Assembly (NCBI GenBank): GCA_014381825.1
Contig: JACNKX010000095.1
Span: forward strand, 1-64,000
DNA from: Planctomycetota bacterium
GTDB taxonomy: Bacteria > Planctomycetota > Planctomycetia > Pirellulales > Pirellulaceae
DNA: 64,000 nucleotides
Reading direction: 5' to 3'
Of this stretch, positions 26,107 to 34,036 are shown piece after piece; position 1 is the stretch's first letter, and every line of letters starts with the position of its first letter. The position numbers and the translations under genes are program-made. The notes beneath the pieces were generated by a model. The model was not told where the DNA came from. It saw nothing but the letters and a program-made list of their open reading frames with translations, and searched no databases.

Positions 26107-27006
26107 ATGTCGCGACGATCTGAAGATTGCACGGTTGGCGTCCTGTATTGCGGAGACCTAGGTGCTGCACTTGCGCGGACGTTGACCGAAGCCGGCATCC
26201 GTGTGGTGACCACCTGCGAAGGCAGAACGCGCCAAACGCAGGAGCGAGCCGAAGCAGCTGAAATCGAGATACTGCCGACTCTGGACGCCGTCGTCTCCAC
26301 GGCGGATGTCGTTGTTTCGCTTGTGTTACCCAACGCGGCCGAGCAAGTAGCTCGGCAATATGCAGACAGACAACATCTCTGCCCACGCGAAAGTCTTTTC
26401 ATTGACGCGAATTCGGTCGACTTGCAAACTATTTCGGCAATACAGACCATTCTCGAAAAAGCCAACATTCGCTTCGTCGACGCGGCAATTCACGGTGGTG
26501 CCAAGACGTTGAAACAACTGGGCGTGATGTACCTGAGTGGTCGCGATGCAGATGACGCTCGAGCGATATTCGGTTCGGCTGTCCGCGCGCATTCGCTAGG
26601 CGATCAGATCGGCCAAGCGACGCGCATGAAGCTGTTAATGGCGGGACTTTCGAAGAGCCTGAACCTTCTCTTCCTGGAAATCGCAATTCTCGCGCACGAG
26701 GCCGAGATGTCGGACCAGTTTTTGAGCGAATCGAGGGCGTTCTATCCAGGGCTGATGACCGCTATTGAACGGATGCTTCCCACTTATCCACAACACGCTT
26801 CACGTCGCGTGATGGAGTTACGGAGTATCGAAGAGATGGCGCGCTCAATTGGCGCTCCCCACCAAATCGTTCACTCCGCCCGAGGTTTACTGCAAGCCGT
26901 TGCTGGCGCATGGGAGGACGAGTTGCGGGCGACGTCCGTGTTGGACATCTCGCAAATCATTGCGATTGCGGCTGCAGCGATGACCACCAGCGATCCCGAT
27001 ATCTAA
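26107..27006 (+). CDS. 6-phosphogluconate/3-hydroxyisobutyrate dehydrogenase-like NAD(P) enzyme
   Basis: 299 residues. The N-terminal Rossmann part starts VGVLYCGDLGAALARTL, a variant of the GxGxxG/A nucleotide loop (G-D-L-G-A here), followed by ADVVVSLVLP. HGGAKTLKQLGVMYLSGRDA stands at the substrate-loop position, where family members have 'SGG'. The active-site Lys is probably in RMKLLMAGLSKSLNLLFLEI (K-x3-N equivalent partly preserved). The C-terminal domain looks like the DUF1932 type. It forms a pair with the RraA-like gene 14 bases downstream. The substrate is likely a 2- or 3-hydroxyacid; I cannot say which. AAGGG lies upstream of the ATG. Confidence 0.72.
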   Translation: MSRRSEDCTVGVLYCGDLGAALARTLTEAGIRVVTTCEGRTRQTQERAEAAEIEILPTLDAVVSTADVVVSLVLPNAAEQVARQYADRQHLCPRESLFIDANSVDLQTISAIQTILEKANIRFVDAAIHGGAKTLKQLGVMYLSGRDADDARAIFGSAVRAHSLGDQIGQATRMKLLMAGLSKSLNLLFLEIAILAHEAEMSDQFLSESRAFYPGLMTAIERMLPTYPQHASRRVMELRSIEEMARSIGAPHQIVHSARGLLQAVAGAWEDELRATSVLDISQIIAIAAAAMTTSDPDI

Positions 27007-27019
27007 GAGGAGTACAACC

Positions 27020-27745
27020 ATGGCATCTACCAAACCACGTTCAGCGGACCTACACCCAGGCCCAGGTTTTCGAGTACGCGTCGAGTATCCGCGCCTGGAC
27101 GCTCAATCTTGCAAGCGATTCTTGCAGTTCGACATTCCTGATATTTCGGATTCGCTAAATCGACTCTACGCGCTTGACTCGTCGATTCGCTGTCAAAATG
27201 TGCGGCCTCAATCTTTGTGCGGCAGCGTCTGCACAGTACGTGTCTTTCCGGGCGACAATCTGATGGTACATAAGGTTTTGGATATCGCGAAGCCGGGCGA
27301 CATCGTGGTCGTCGACGCGCATGGTGAGCGTTCGACGAACGCTGTCCTCGGCGATCTGATCTGTGCCAAGGCGCAGCATCGCGGAATCGCAGGCTTCATC
27401 GTTGATGGGCTCGTTCGTGACATGCCCGCCGTCGACGAGCTCAACTTTCCGGTATTTGCTCGTGATACGACCGCGGTTGGTCCGCTGCATCGCGGCCCTG
27501 GTGAAATCAACTACCCTGTTTCTTGCGGTGGTGTCGTGGTCAATCCCGGAGACGTCATCGTTGCCGATACGTCCGGCATCGTGACTATCCCTCTAGCCCA
27601 CGTCGAGGACATTCTGGCACGTCTTGAGTCGCATCGTGAACGGCTCGCGAGCTATCTTGCAGCGGTTCGAAGGGGCGAATTCTCAAACGACTGGGTCAAC
27701 GAAATGCTCCGCGCAAGTGAATGCCCGGTGACCGATGGGGCATGA
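27020..27745 (+). CDS. RraA-like protein (4-hydroxy-4-methyl-2-oxoglutarate aldolase family)
   Basis: 241 residues; GAGGAG 7 nt before the ATG. The conserved core is present: GDIVVVDAHGERSTNAVLGD (G-x-x-A-x-x-G-x-x variant), then GIAGFIVDGLVRDM (the 'DGxxRD' motif with Arg/Asp of the metal/pyruvate site), VFARDTT, and GGVVVNPGDVIVADTSGIVT. Members are either aldolases/oxaloacetate decarboxylases or RNase E inhibitors; the intact DGxxRD motif favours an aldolase/decarboxylase. With the dehydrogenase just upstream it could act on a branched hydroxy-acid, possibly a polysaccharide substituent. The 3' end overlaps the ATP-grasp gene. Confidence 0.82.
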   Translation: MASTKPRSADLHPGPGFRVRVEYPRLDAQSCKRFLQFDIPDISDSLNRLYALDSSIRCQNVRPQSLCGSVCTVRVFPGDNLMVHKVLDIAKPGDIVVVDAHGERSTNAVLGDLICAKAQHRGIAGFIVDGLVRDMPAVDELNFPVFARDTTAVGPLHRGPGEINYPVSCGGVVVNPGDVIVADTSGIVTIPLAHVEDILARLESHRERLASYLAAVRRGEFSNDWVNEMLRASECPVTDGA

Positions 27746-28856
27746 AATGCAAGTGTCGACGTATTTAAAGATCCGGACTCTGGCGGCCCGAGCGCGCGTG
27801 CTCTTGCATCGCGCCAGCCGAGCGACACAAACCGAGAAGACTCAACGAAGCGAATTCTATTTGAATATGTGGTCACGTGCGGCAAAGGAGATTGGAGCCA
27901 CCGTGGTGCAGACGAACGGTGACTTGTTGACCGTTTCACGTGACGGAGCCGAGGCAAAGCTGTTCCGCAACTATACGGACTTGGACGGCCCAGTGACGTT
28001 GCGCGCTGCGGGAACAAAGCCACTCGTACACGAAGTACTTCGAACTCAATCCATTCCTACACCGGACCATCAAACATTCTCACTGAATCGGTTGGACGTC
28101 GCATTCAAATTCCTTCGTACGCATGTTTCATGCGTTGTGAAGCCAGCCGCCGGGACCGGAGCAGGTGCGGGTGTAACCACTGGCATCACGACGAGGCAGC
28201 AACTAATCAACGCGACCATTACCGCTGCTGGACATGGCGGCGAACTGTTGATCGAGCAGCAAATCGCGGGAAAGAATCTGAGGTTGCTCTACTTAGACGG
28301 GAAACTGTTGGATGCCGTCGAACGACGTCCGCCAACGGTCATTGGCGACGGCAAGGCAACGGTCGCCCGGCTGGTCCGGAACGCCAACAAAGATCGTCGC
28401 GAACGCGGTTCAAATGCGGCTCAAGTCTTTCTAAGTCGTGACCTCGATCTGGAGAGGACGTTGGCGGATCAGGGTCTTTCTTGGCGAGCCGTTCCGGAAG
28501 CGGGAAAAGCGGTTCGAGTCAAAACCGTGATCAATGACAATGCGGTGGCCGACAATGTGTCGGTCGTTGATGTTGTTGCGGACGAGATCGTGGAAATCGG
28601 TCGACTGGCCGCACACGCAATCGGTGTCCGACTTGCCGGCGTCGATGTTGTTACGCCCGACTTCACTACCGACTTGATCACCTCGCGCGGCGTGGTACTA
28701 GAAATCAATACGACGCCCGGCCTCTACATCCACGAGGGCAATCGGCCGCTATCGGTCGCCATCCCAGTTTTGGAGGCTTGCTTAAACCAGTCACAAGGTA
28801 AATCAGGCGCGGAATCCGCATCGCAGTTTCTCTCCGTCGCAGCAAAAGGAATCTAA
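27735..28856 (+). CDS. ATP-grasp ligase related to cyanophycin-synthetase ATP-grasp domain
   Basis: 373 residues. ATP-grasp features are CVVKPAAGTGAGAGVTTGIT (P-loop-like strand, about 134-153), ELLIEQQIAGKNLRLLYLDG (hinge), VERRPPTVIGDGKATV (typical of cyanophycin synthetase and glutathione-synthetase relatives) and GVDVVTPDF together with VVLEINTTPGLYIH (Mg-binding Asp/Glu-x-Asn). Such enzymes join a carboxylate to an amine or another nucleophile using ATP. ATG 27735 overlaps the RraA-like gene; ATG 27747 with GGGG about 5 nt upstream is an alternative start. It lies next to a second ATP-grasp gene two bases downstream, suggesting sequential couplings. Confidence 0.78.
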   Translation: MGHEMQVSTYLKIRTLAARARVLLHRASRATQTEKTQRSEFYLNMWSRAAKEIGATVVQTNGDLLTVSRDGAEAKLFRNYTDLDGPVTLRAAGTKPLVHEVLRTQSIPTPDHQTFSLNRLDVAFKFLRTHVSCVVKPAAGTGAGAGVTTGITTRQQLINATITAAGHGGELLIEQQIAGKNLRLLYLDGKLLDAVERRPPTVIGDGKATVARLVRNANKDRRERGSNAAQVFLSRDLDLERTLADQGLSWRAVPEAGKAVRVKTVINDNAVADNVSVVDVVADEIVEIGRLAAHAIGVRLAGVDVVTPDFTTDLITSRGVVLEINTTPGLYIHEGNRPLSVAIPVLEACLNQSQGKSGAESASQFLSVAAKGI

Positions 28857-28858
28857 AG

Positions 28859-30070
28859 TTGTCCACCGCCGTTAAACCCGCCGAATCTGACCTGCAAGCG
28901 ATGGCTCACTCAGGCAGCGATGCAATTCGCCCAGCCATAGTGTTTCACGGAAACGATAATGCGCTCTCCATCGTGCGCAGCCTTGGTCGCCGATCGATCC
29001 CCGTCTATGTTCTGAATGAACCGAACGCCGACGTTCAGTACAGCCGTTATGCACGCCGTCTGCCAATCTCGACGAAGTTGCCGTTTCCGCGAGCCGCAAT
29101 CGAGTTTCTAACCGGCAGCGGATCCGACGCCTATGCCGGCGCGGTTTTATTGGCGGCGAGCGACGATGCGTTGCAGGTAGTCGCTCAACACCGTGCGCAG
29201 CTGGAGAACAAATTCCTTCTCGATCTGTCGAATCCAGTGGCTCAAGAGCAGATGCTTGACAAGCTTGCAACGTACCGGATCGCCGAGGCAGCTCGTGTTC
29301 CGACTCCACAGTACTGGCAGGTAGACGGCACGGCGGAATTGGAAGAACTCCGGGACGAGTTGGTTTTTCCGTTGATCGTCAAACCGATTCACTCACATCT
29401 TTTTCAACGGAAGTTCAAAACCAAGTTCATTGTCGTCCAAACGTATGACGAATTGCTACAAGCCTATGGCGTGGTCAATGAAGCGCAAATTGAGGTGCTG
29501 CTCGTCGAGCTGATCCCGGGGCCTGACACCACGCTGTGCAGCTACTACACGTATTTGGATGAGGACGAAAGTTCTCTATTTGACTTCACAAAACGAATCA
29601 TTCGACGGTTTCCCACGAATATGGGTTTGGCCACGTACCATGTGACCGACCATGTCGAAGGCGTGAAAGAGCCGGCGCTGCGACTCTTTCGTCAAGCAGG
29701 ACTCCGCGGATTGGCAAACGCCGAGTTTAAGTATGACGTTCGCGACGATACGCTCAAGCTGATCGAATGCAATGCACGGTTCACTGCCGCCAACGCACTG
29801 ATCGCGAAAGCTGGTCTAGATTTGAGCAGCTTGGTTTACAACCGGCTATGCGACCTGCCGCTGCCGAGCTTAGACCGCTATCGCGACAACGTAACTCTAT
29901 GGGACCCGTTTCGTGACTACAAGGCGTTTCGCGAACTGCGAGCACGCGGCGAACTGACGACCATCGATTGGCTTCGTGGCGTCATGCGACCGCAGATGTT
30001 TCCCGGGTTTAACTGGACCGATCCTCGACCGGGGTTTGCTCGTTTGCGGCGCCGCTTGTTCAAAGGGTGA
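28859..30070 (+). CDS. Second ATP-grasp enzyme (carboxylate-amine ligase-like)
   Basis: 403 residues starting at TTG 28859 with AAAGGAAT about 7 nt upstream. A pre-ATP-grasp domain (about 25-130, AIVFHGNDNALSIVRSLGRR, with PVYVLNEPNADVQYSRYARR) precedes the ATP-grasp part: ELVFPLIVKPIHSHLFQRKF (phosphate-binding Lys), VEVLLVELIPGPDT-like hinge (VLLVELIPGPDTTLCSYYTY), and GLANAEFKYDV with KLIECNARFTAANALIAKAG (Mg-binding Glu/Asn). This arrangement resembles ligases that add an amino acid to sugars or peptidoglycan, such as D-aspartate ligase types. It follows the first ATP-grasp with a 2-base gap. The target is unknown; amino-acid decoration of the exopolysaccharide is a reasonable inference. 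Confidence 0.78.
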   Translation: MSTAVKPAESDLQAMAHSGSDAIRPAIVFHGNDNALSIVRSLGRRSIPVYVLNEPNADVQYSRYARRLPISTKLPFPRAAIEFLTGSGSDAYAGAVLLAASDDALQVVAQHRAQLENKFLLDLSNPVAQEQMLDKLATYRIAEAARVPTPQYWQVDGTAELEELRDELVFPLIVKPIHSHLFQRKFKTKFIVVQTYDELLQAYGVVNEAQIEVLLVELIPGPDTTLCSYYTYLDEDESSLFDFTKRIIRRFPTNMGLATYHVTDHVEGVKEPALRLFRQAGLRGLANAEFKYDVRDDTLKLIECNARFTAANALIAKAGLDLSSLVYNRLCDLPLPSLDRYRDNVTLWDPFRDYKAFRELRARGELTTIDWLRGVMRPQMFPGFNWTDPRPGFARLRRRLFKG

Positions 30071-30074
30071 GCAG

Positions 30075-30530
30075 ATGTTTTTTCCAAAGCAATTCGGCTG
30101 GGCAGCGATCCTAGCGGGAATCGGCTTTCTCGCGTTCGCCGCAGCGAACAGTCGCAGGTATTCGGCCGTTGGGCTAGATACCGATCGGCTGCGCGACGAA
30201 CACATCATGCATACTTACTTCCGAGTACGGTGGCTCGGTGACGGCTCAGTTCGTTGCGGGGCTGGTGAGAAACAATACACCTTGGAAGAAGAGGAATTTA
30301 CACGGATTGATCTTGCGGGTCGACTGCGAGAAGAACCGCAATTTGATATGCACCGCCCCGCCGAATTTGGGTTTGGCTTGTGGCGAAATCCGGAAGCCTA
30401 CGACAGCAAAGAGGGGAAACACTTGTGGGCTCGATGGGTCAGCGTTCCGGACTGGCTGCCGGGCATCGTGATGCTGGCGATCGGAACGGCCTTCTACAAT
30501 CGATCGACTAAGAGAGGGTGCGGAGCATGA
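30075..30530 (+). CDS. Small membrane protein of unknown function
   Basis: 151 residues from ATG 30075 (GGTGAG upstream), placed between the ATP-grasp gene (4-base gap) and the HTTM-like gene (overlap ATGA). A hydrophobic helix lies at about 8-26 and another near the C-terminus (about 128-145, PGIVMLAIGTAFY). The part between is polar and acidic, with several Trp residues. No family recognised. Tight packing on both sides suggests function with its neighbours. Confidence 0.7.
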   Translation: MFFPKQFGWAAILAGIGFLAFAAANSRRYSAVGLDTDRLRDEHIMHTYFRVRWLGDGSVRCGAGEKQYTLEEEEFTRIDLAGRLREEPQFDMHRPAEFGFGLWRNPEAYDSKEGKHLWARWVSVPDWLPGIVMLAIGTAFYNRSTKRGCGA

Positions 30531-31999
30531 GCGAGATCGCGGCTTCAAGGCGCTCGATCGAAGTATCGAAGTCGCCAAACCGACTGACCGTCTTTGCATT
30601 CCTATGGGCCTGCCAGGCACTGGTGCATCAGGACTTCTATTCTGATTGGCAGTTGGAGCACTTACCGATTGGCTGGATCTTGACGGGCTTTATTTTGGCG
30701 ACGTTGATACGTCCGTCGTCGATTTGGCTGTTTAGCGGGATGTTGGTGAGCAGCATCGTCTACAACGTGCTGAAATGGCCGTTCGTTGTTAACCACATCC
30801 TCGTCGAATCGTTGATCAATGCGACGATCTTGGCAGCCATCGCGAGTTCGCTTATCGTTTCCGAGGGCAAGCGATGGCATATCAGCAACAAGTGCCGCGA
30901 ATCGATCTATGACCGCTTTGCACCGGTCGTCATGGTCATGTTGATCCTCGTGTATTACTTCGCGTTCATCGCAAAGTTGAATTGGGATTTCGTCAATCCG
31001 GAAGTGAGCTGTGTGGTTGTCATGTACGGTGACCTACTGCGACGGTTCCCGTTCCTGCCAAGTGCCGAACAGGCGGGTGGAATGACCATCGCGTCAACGC
31101 TGGTTGTCGAAGCTGCAATTCCCCTACTTCTGACATTCCGTCGAACGCGGTATTTCGGAGTTCTCGTGGGAGTACCGTTTCATATTGTGCTGGGCTTGGT
31201 TGGCCACCGAACGTTTTCGGCGCTCGCCTTCGCGCTCTATGGGCTGATTTGTATGCGTGAACTTGTCACACTCGTCGCGATCGCCCATCGCCGACTTGCC
31301 AATCGTTTGCCGGCATCGACGCGTAAAAGGGTCTGTCGCACGGTCTCATCTGCCTTCATCTTATGCTTTGCTCTTCTTGTCGCAGCCGAACTGACCGGGC
31401 AGATGCGATCGGGAATCGGGCCGTTGAAAGTCTATCGACTTCCTTGGATTGTTTGGGGCCTGTGGTCCTTGATTCTTGGCTCGCTATTCGCCGCTTGTGC
31501 ATGGCAACGCTATCGACGCAACCGTGTATTGCCTCGTAAGTCAACACGCGCGCGTCCGGGCCTGCTTTGGGCACCGTTGTTACTTGTCGCGTTGAACGGC
31601 ATGTCGCAGTATCTCGGGCTAAAGACCGAAACGTGTTTTACGATGTACAGCAATCTGCGGACGGAAGGAGGCGTCAATAACCACATGTTCGTCCCAACAT
31701 GGAAGCTGTCTTCATATCAAGAAGATCTAGTTGAAATCGTCTCATCAAGCATCCCGGAATTGCAAGCGTTCACGCGAGGAAACGAGTTACTTACTTCCTT
31801 TGAATTGCGGCGATTGCTTAGCTCGACTGCTGGTGATTTTGAGATCGTTTTCAAACGAAGCGGCAAGATCCAGCAGCTTTATCGCCGAGGTGGCGACGCG
31901 CCGATCTCCGAGTTGCTGCGACCACACCCGCTTTGGCAAGCGAAGCTACTTCACTTTCGCCCGGTTTCGACCGCGAAGTGTGCCGCATGCCAACATTAG
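30527..31999 (+). CDS. HTTM-like multi-pass membrane protein (vitamin K-dependent gamma-carboxylase-related)
   Basis: 490 residues from ATG 30527. About 9-11 hydrophobic helices are followed by a soluble C-terminal tail. The region KTETCFTMYSNLRTEGGVNN, followed by HMFVP, is a strong signature of HTTM-domain proteins, which are relatives of vitamin K-dependent gamma-carboxylase. A helix pair with PLLLTFRRTRYFGVLVGVPF and HIVLG also fits. Bacterial HTTM functions are mostly unknown. The gene ends the long plus-strand run; the C-terminus contains CAACQH, a possible metal or redox motif. Confidence 0.72.
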   Translation: MSEIAASRRSIEVSKSPNRLTVFAFLWACQALVHQDFYSDWQLEHLPIGWILTGFILATLIRPSSIWLFSGMLVSSIVYNVLKWPFVVNHILVESLINATILAAIASSLIVSEGKRWHISNKCRESIYDRFAPVVMVMLILVYYFAFIAKLNWDFVNPEVSCVVVMYGDLLRRFPFLPSAEQAGGMTIASTLVVEAAIPLLLTFRRTRYFGVLVGVPFHIVLGLVGHRTFSALAFALYGLICMRELVTLVAIAHRRLANRLPASTRKRVCRTVSSAFILCFALLVAAELTGQMRSGIGPLKVYRLPWIVWGLWSLILGSLFAACAWQRYRRNRVLPRKSTRARPGLLWAPLLLVALNGMSQYLGLKTETCFTMYSNLRTEGGVNNHMFVPTWKLSSYQEDLVEIVSSSIPELQAFTRGNELLTSFELRRLLSSTAGDFEIVFKRSGKIQQLYRRGGDAPISELLRPHPLWQAKLLHFRPVSTAKCAACQH

Positions 32000-32288
32000 G
32001 CGCGAAGTTCCTTGTCGGACTTTACAGGAAGCCTTTCGGGAATGGTCGGGACCTTTTTGTACACAGGGTGCGAGCGGTCGAACGCCGCGATCTGTCTAAC
32101 GGTCTAACATGGCGTCGCACGAGTTTGGCTGGTCGTAAGAAGACGGAGTCGCTCCGACAATTACGGCAGTTTGAGACGCGCTGAGTACCGTCTCCGGGGC
32201 AAGATGAGTTTTAGGGTTGAAGTGGACCCCGCGCGCTGGACCACGAACTTGGTTGAATAAGCGGTAGAGTTCTGGTTGGTTGGCAGTC
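32000..32288. other. Convergent intergenic stretch
   Basis: The plus-strand HTTM-like gene and the minus-strand TlpA-like gene meet here. I see no further gene and no clear hairpin terminator followed by T-runs. Confidence 0.4.
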
Positions 32289-33512
32289 TCACTTCGGTGC
32301 TGCCGCTTTTTCCGCCTCTTGAACCAGCTTCTCTACGGCAGCATCGACAGACTTCTCCCCTGGCTTGCCAACCCATTTGTGTCGGATCGTGCCTGCGTGA
32401 TCGATGATGTAGAACGCTGGCGTGGCTGGGAGGTTCCATTGACGGTTGATGGCACCTTCGTCATCGAATGTCCGCCAGTTGATCTTATGTTTCGTCATCA
32501 CTTCCTTGAGTTCGCCTGGATCATGGCTCCAGGAATTGACGCCGATGAGGGCGAACGGCTTTTCTTTTAGTTTCGTTACGAGCGACCGCTCGTGAGGCCA
32601 GGTGGTCCGTCACGTCAGTCAGAACTCGCTCCAGAAATAGAGGAGCAGGACCTTGCCACCATAGTCGCTCAGTTTGAATCGCTTGCCGTTCTGGTCCTTG
32701 CCTTCGATGTCGGGGGCGACTTTGCCGACCGCCAGATGACGGATGTCGTACAGCTCTGACTTCGCCACTTCGCCGATCGTCCCGGAGCGGAACTTCACGT
32801 CGGCATATTTCTTTTCCGCTCGTTCGAACAAAGCCTCGATGCGGGTCGCTAGCCCGGTCTGCCCCAATCGCTGGAGTTCCGGAAGGAAGTCCTTGCCGAA
32901 TACGATTTCGTAGCACTCCGCCAGTTCCGACCGGTCTTTGACAAGCCGAATCATTCGCAATTTGTCCTGCAGATATTGCGCCAGCACTAGACAAGTCAGC
33001 GCCTGGACCTCACGATGCGGGTTCTTTTCAAGCACTGTCGTCAAGCACTTCTCATATTCCAGCCGGTACCCATATCGCATCCTGTCAATCACCGGGCCAA
33101 GCTTGTCGCTGACGACATGGTCGCGCAGCACGAGAGCGACCGTCCGCTCGGCTGAACCGTCCGTGTTTCCGGCGGGGAAGTCTGAGCGGTTCGTCTCCCA
33201 TGTGATCTGAGCCGCTGAATCCGTGGAGCCGACGGCCTGAACCGCTTGCTTCAGAGCAGTCAGCGCGACGGGATCATCCGGATGCTTCTCGGCGAGAGCG
33301 ATGAACCTCGACGCGAACGTCGCGAGGCGCTCAACGGCCGCTTTGCGATCCAGGTCGGTCATCGCCTTTCGCAAAGCACCGGACGCTGGATTGTATTCCT
33401 TCATGAGCGCCGAGTACTGCTGTTTCGGGGTACCAGGATCGTCTTGCGCTTGGCCGGCTGAAGTCGACAGACTCAGTAGCAACATCAGGATTGCTGCAAC
33501 AACGAGCTTCAT
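32289..33512 (-). CDS. Secreted TlpA/redoxin-like protein with two in-frame TGA codons at the CxxC site: candidate UxxU selenoprotein
   Basis: Read in one frame, this gene gives 407 residues. A signal peptide (1-22, ...STSAGQA) is followed by a helical region (about 25-255) and a thioredoxin/redoxin domain (about 256-400). The domain opens VGKVAPDIEGKDQNGKRFKL, with SDYGGKVLLLYFWSEF leading up to the active site. The next codons are TGA-CTG-ACG-TGA (32619-32621 and 32610-32612), residues 298 and 301. Translation then resumes in the same frame as RTTWPHERSLVTKLKEKPFA, with LIGVNS and NLPATPAFYIIDHAGTIRHK (the cis-Pro loop of the thioredoxin fold). In relatives the stretch is W-x-x-W-C-G-P-C-R, so both TGA codons fall exactly on the two catalytic Cys positions. 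All other parts are intact and the frame is conserved for 99 codons after the second TGA. A hairpin with a GGUC loop follows the second TGA (see separate entry). Insertion of selenocysteine at both positions is the best explanation; double nonsense mutation is the alternative. Confidence 0.8.
32578..32593 (-). promoter_or_regulatory. Putative bacterial SECIS hairpin with GGUC loop
   Basis: The mRNA reads ACGAGC-GGUC-GCUCGU: a perfect 6-bp stem closed by the tetraloop GGUC, the same apical loop as the E. coli fdhF SECIS. The loop starts 22 nt after the second UGA and 31 nt after the first. Both values lie within the range usually accepted for bacterial SECIS elements (roughly 16-37 nt between UGA and apical loop). 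The hairpin is inside the coding sequence, as bacterial SECIS elements are. No selB, selA or tRNA-Sec gene is visible in this window. Confidence 0.7.
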
Positions 33513-33572
33513 AGAATTGCTTTCGTGTAAGTTTGCGTTTACCGAGTTGTCAGCCTACTCGGTCGCTTTCTG

Positions 33573-34036
33573 TCACAGCTTCGTGCGACGAGCGAACGCG
33601 CCCAGATCGACAATCGCCGCACGACCGCCTGCTGCGTTGACGAGATCACAGATCAGGTTCACGGTCTTAAATTGTGGATCTTCAACGTACATGATCGAAG
33701 GATGCAACGCGAGTTTGTACATCGCTCGGTGCTTGATGGCCGACTGCACGTTCTTTTCAATGACGGTCAGGAAATCGTCGAGCTTCCATCGGCTGGTACG
33801 GAAGGCGTGGACGTCGGTGGGCGGGTAGCCGGAGACCTCGACCAATCCGCTCGGATAAACGAACGGTTGTGTTTTTTGCTGGACGGCCACGATCGCATCG
33901 ATATCCGCCGCGGACGGACTTCCGGACTGCAGCTTCATCGATGGGTATTTGGTAGCCGCCCACGTATAATGGGCCGATCTTGGCCCGATGACTCGGCCTT
34001 TTGCCCCGATCTTGAAGCTTTCAGCCCCGATGATAC
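33573..34036 (-). pseudogene. Polysaccharide deacetylase, 5'-truncated remnant
   Basis: The minus-strand reading from about 34030 to 33573 resembles the C-terminal part of a planctomycete polysaccharide deacetylase: PSGLVEVSGYPPTDVHAFRT, SRWKLDDFLTVIEKNV and HPSIMYVEDPQFKTVNLICD. The catalytic DD and HxxxH motifs are missing, and before about 34040 the frame turns to unrelated sequence belonging to the next gene. The N-terminal two thirds have been lost at a sharp junction. Confidence 0.6.

Noticed and set aside
32289-33512. Alternative genetic code (UGA read as Trp or Gly) to explain the TGA codons
   Set aside because: TGA is used as a normal stop elsewhere in the window, for example at the ends of narJ, actB, actC and rraA-like genes, so the code is standard.
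32289-33512. Frameshift in the TlpA-like gene as cause of the split reading
   Set aside because: Both parts are in the same frame; only the two TGA codons intervene.
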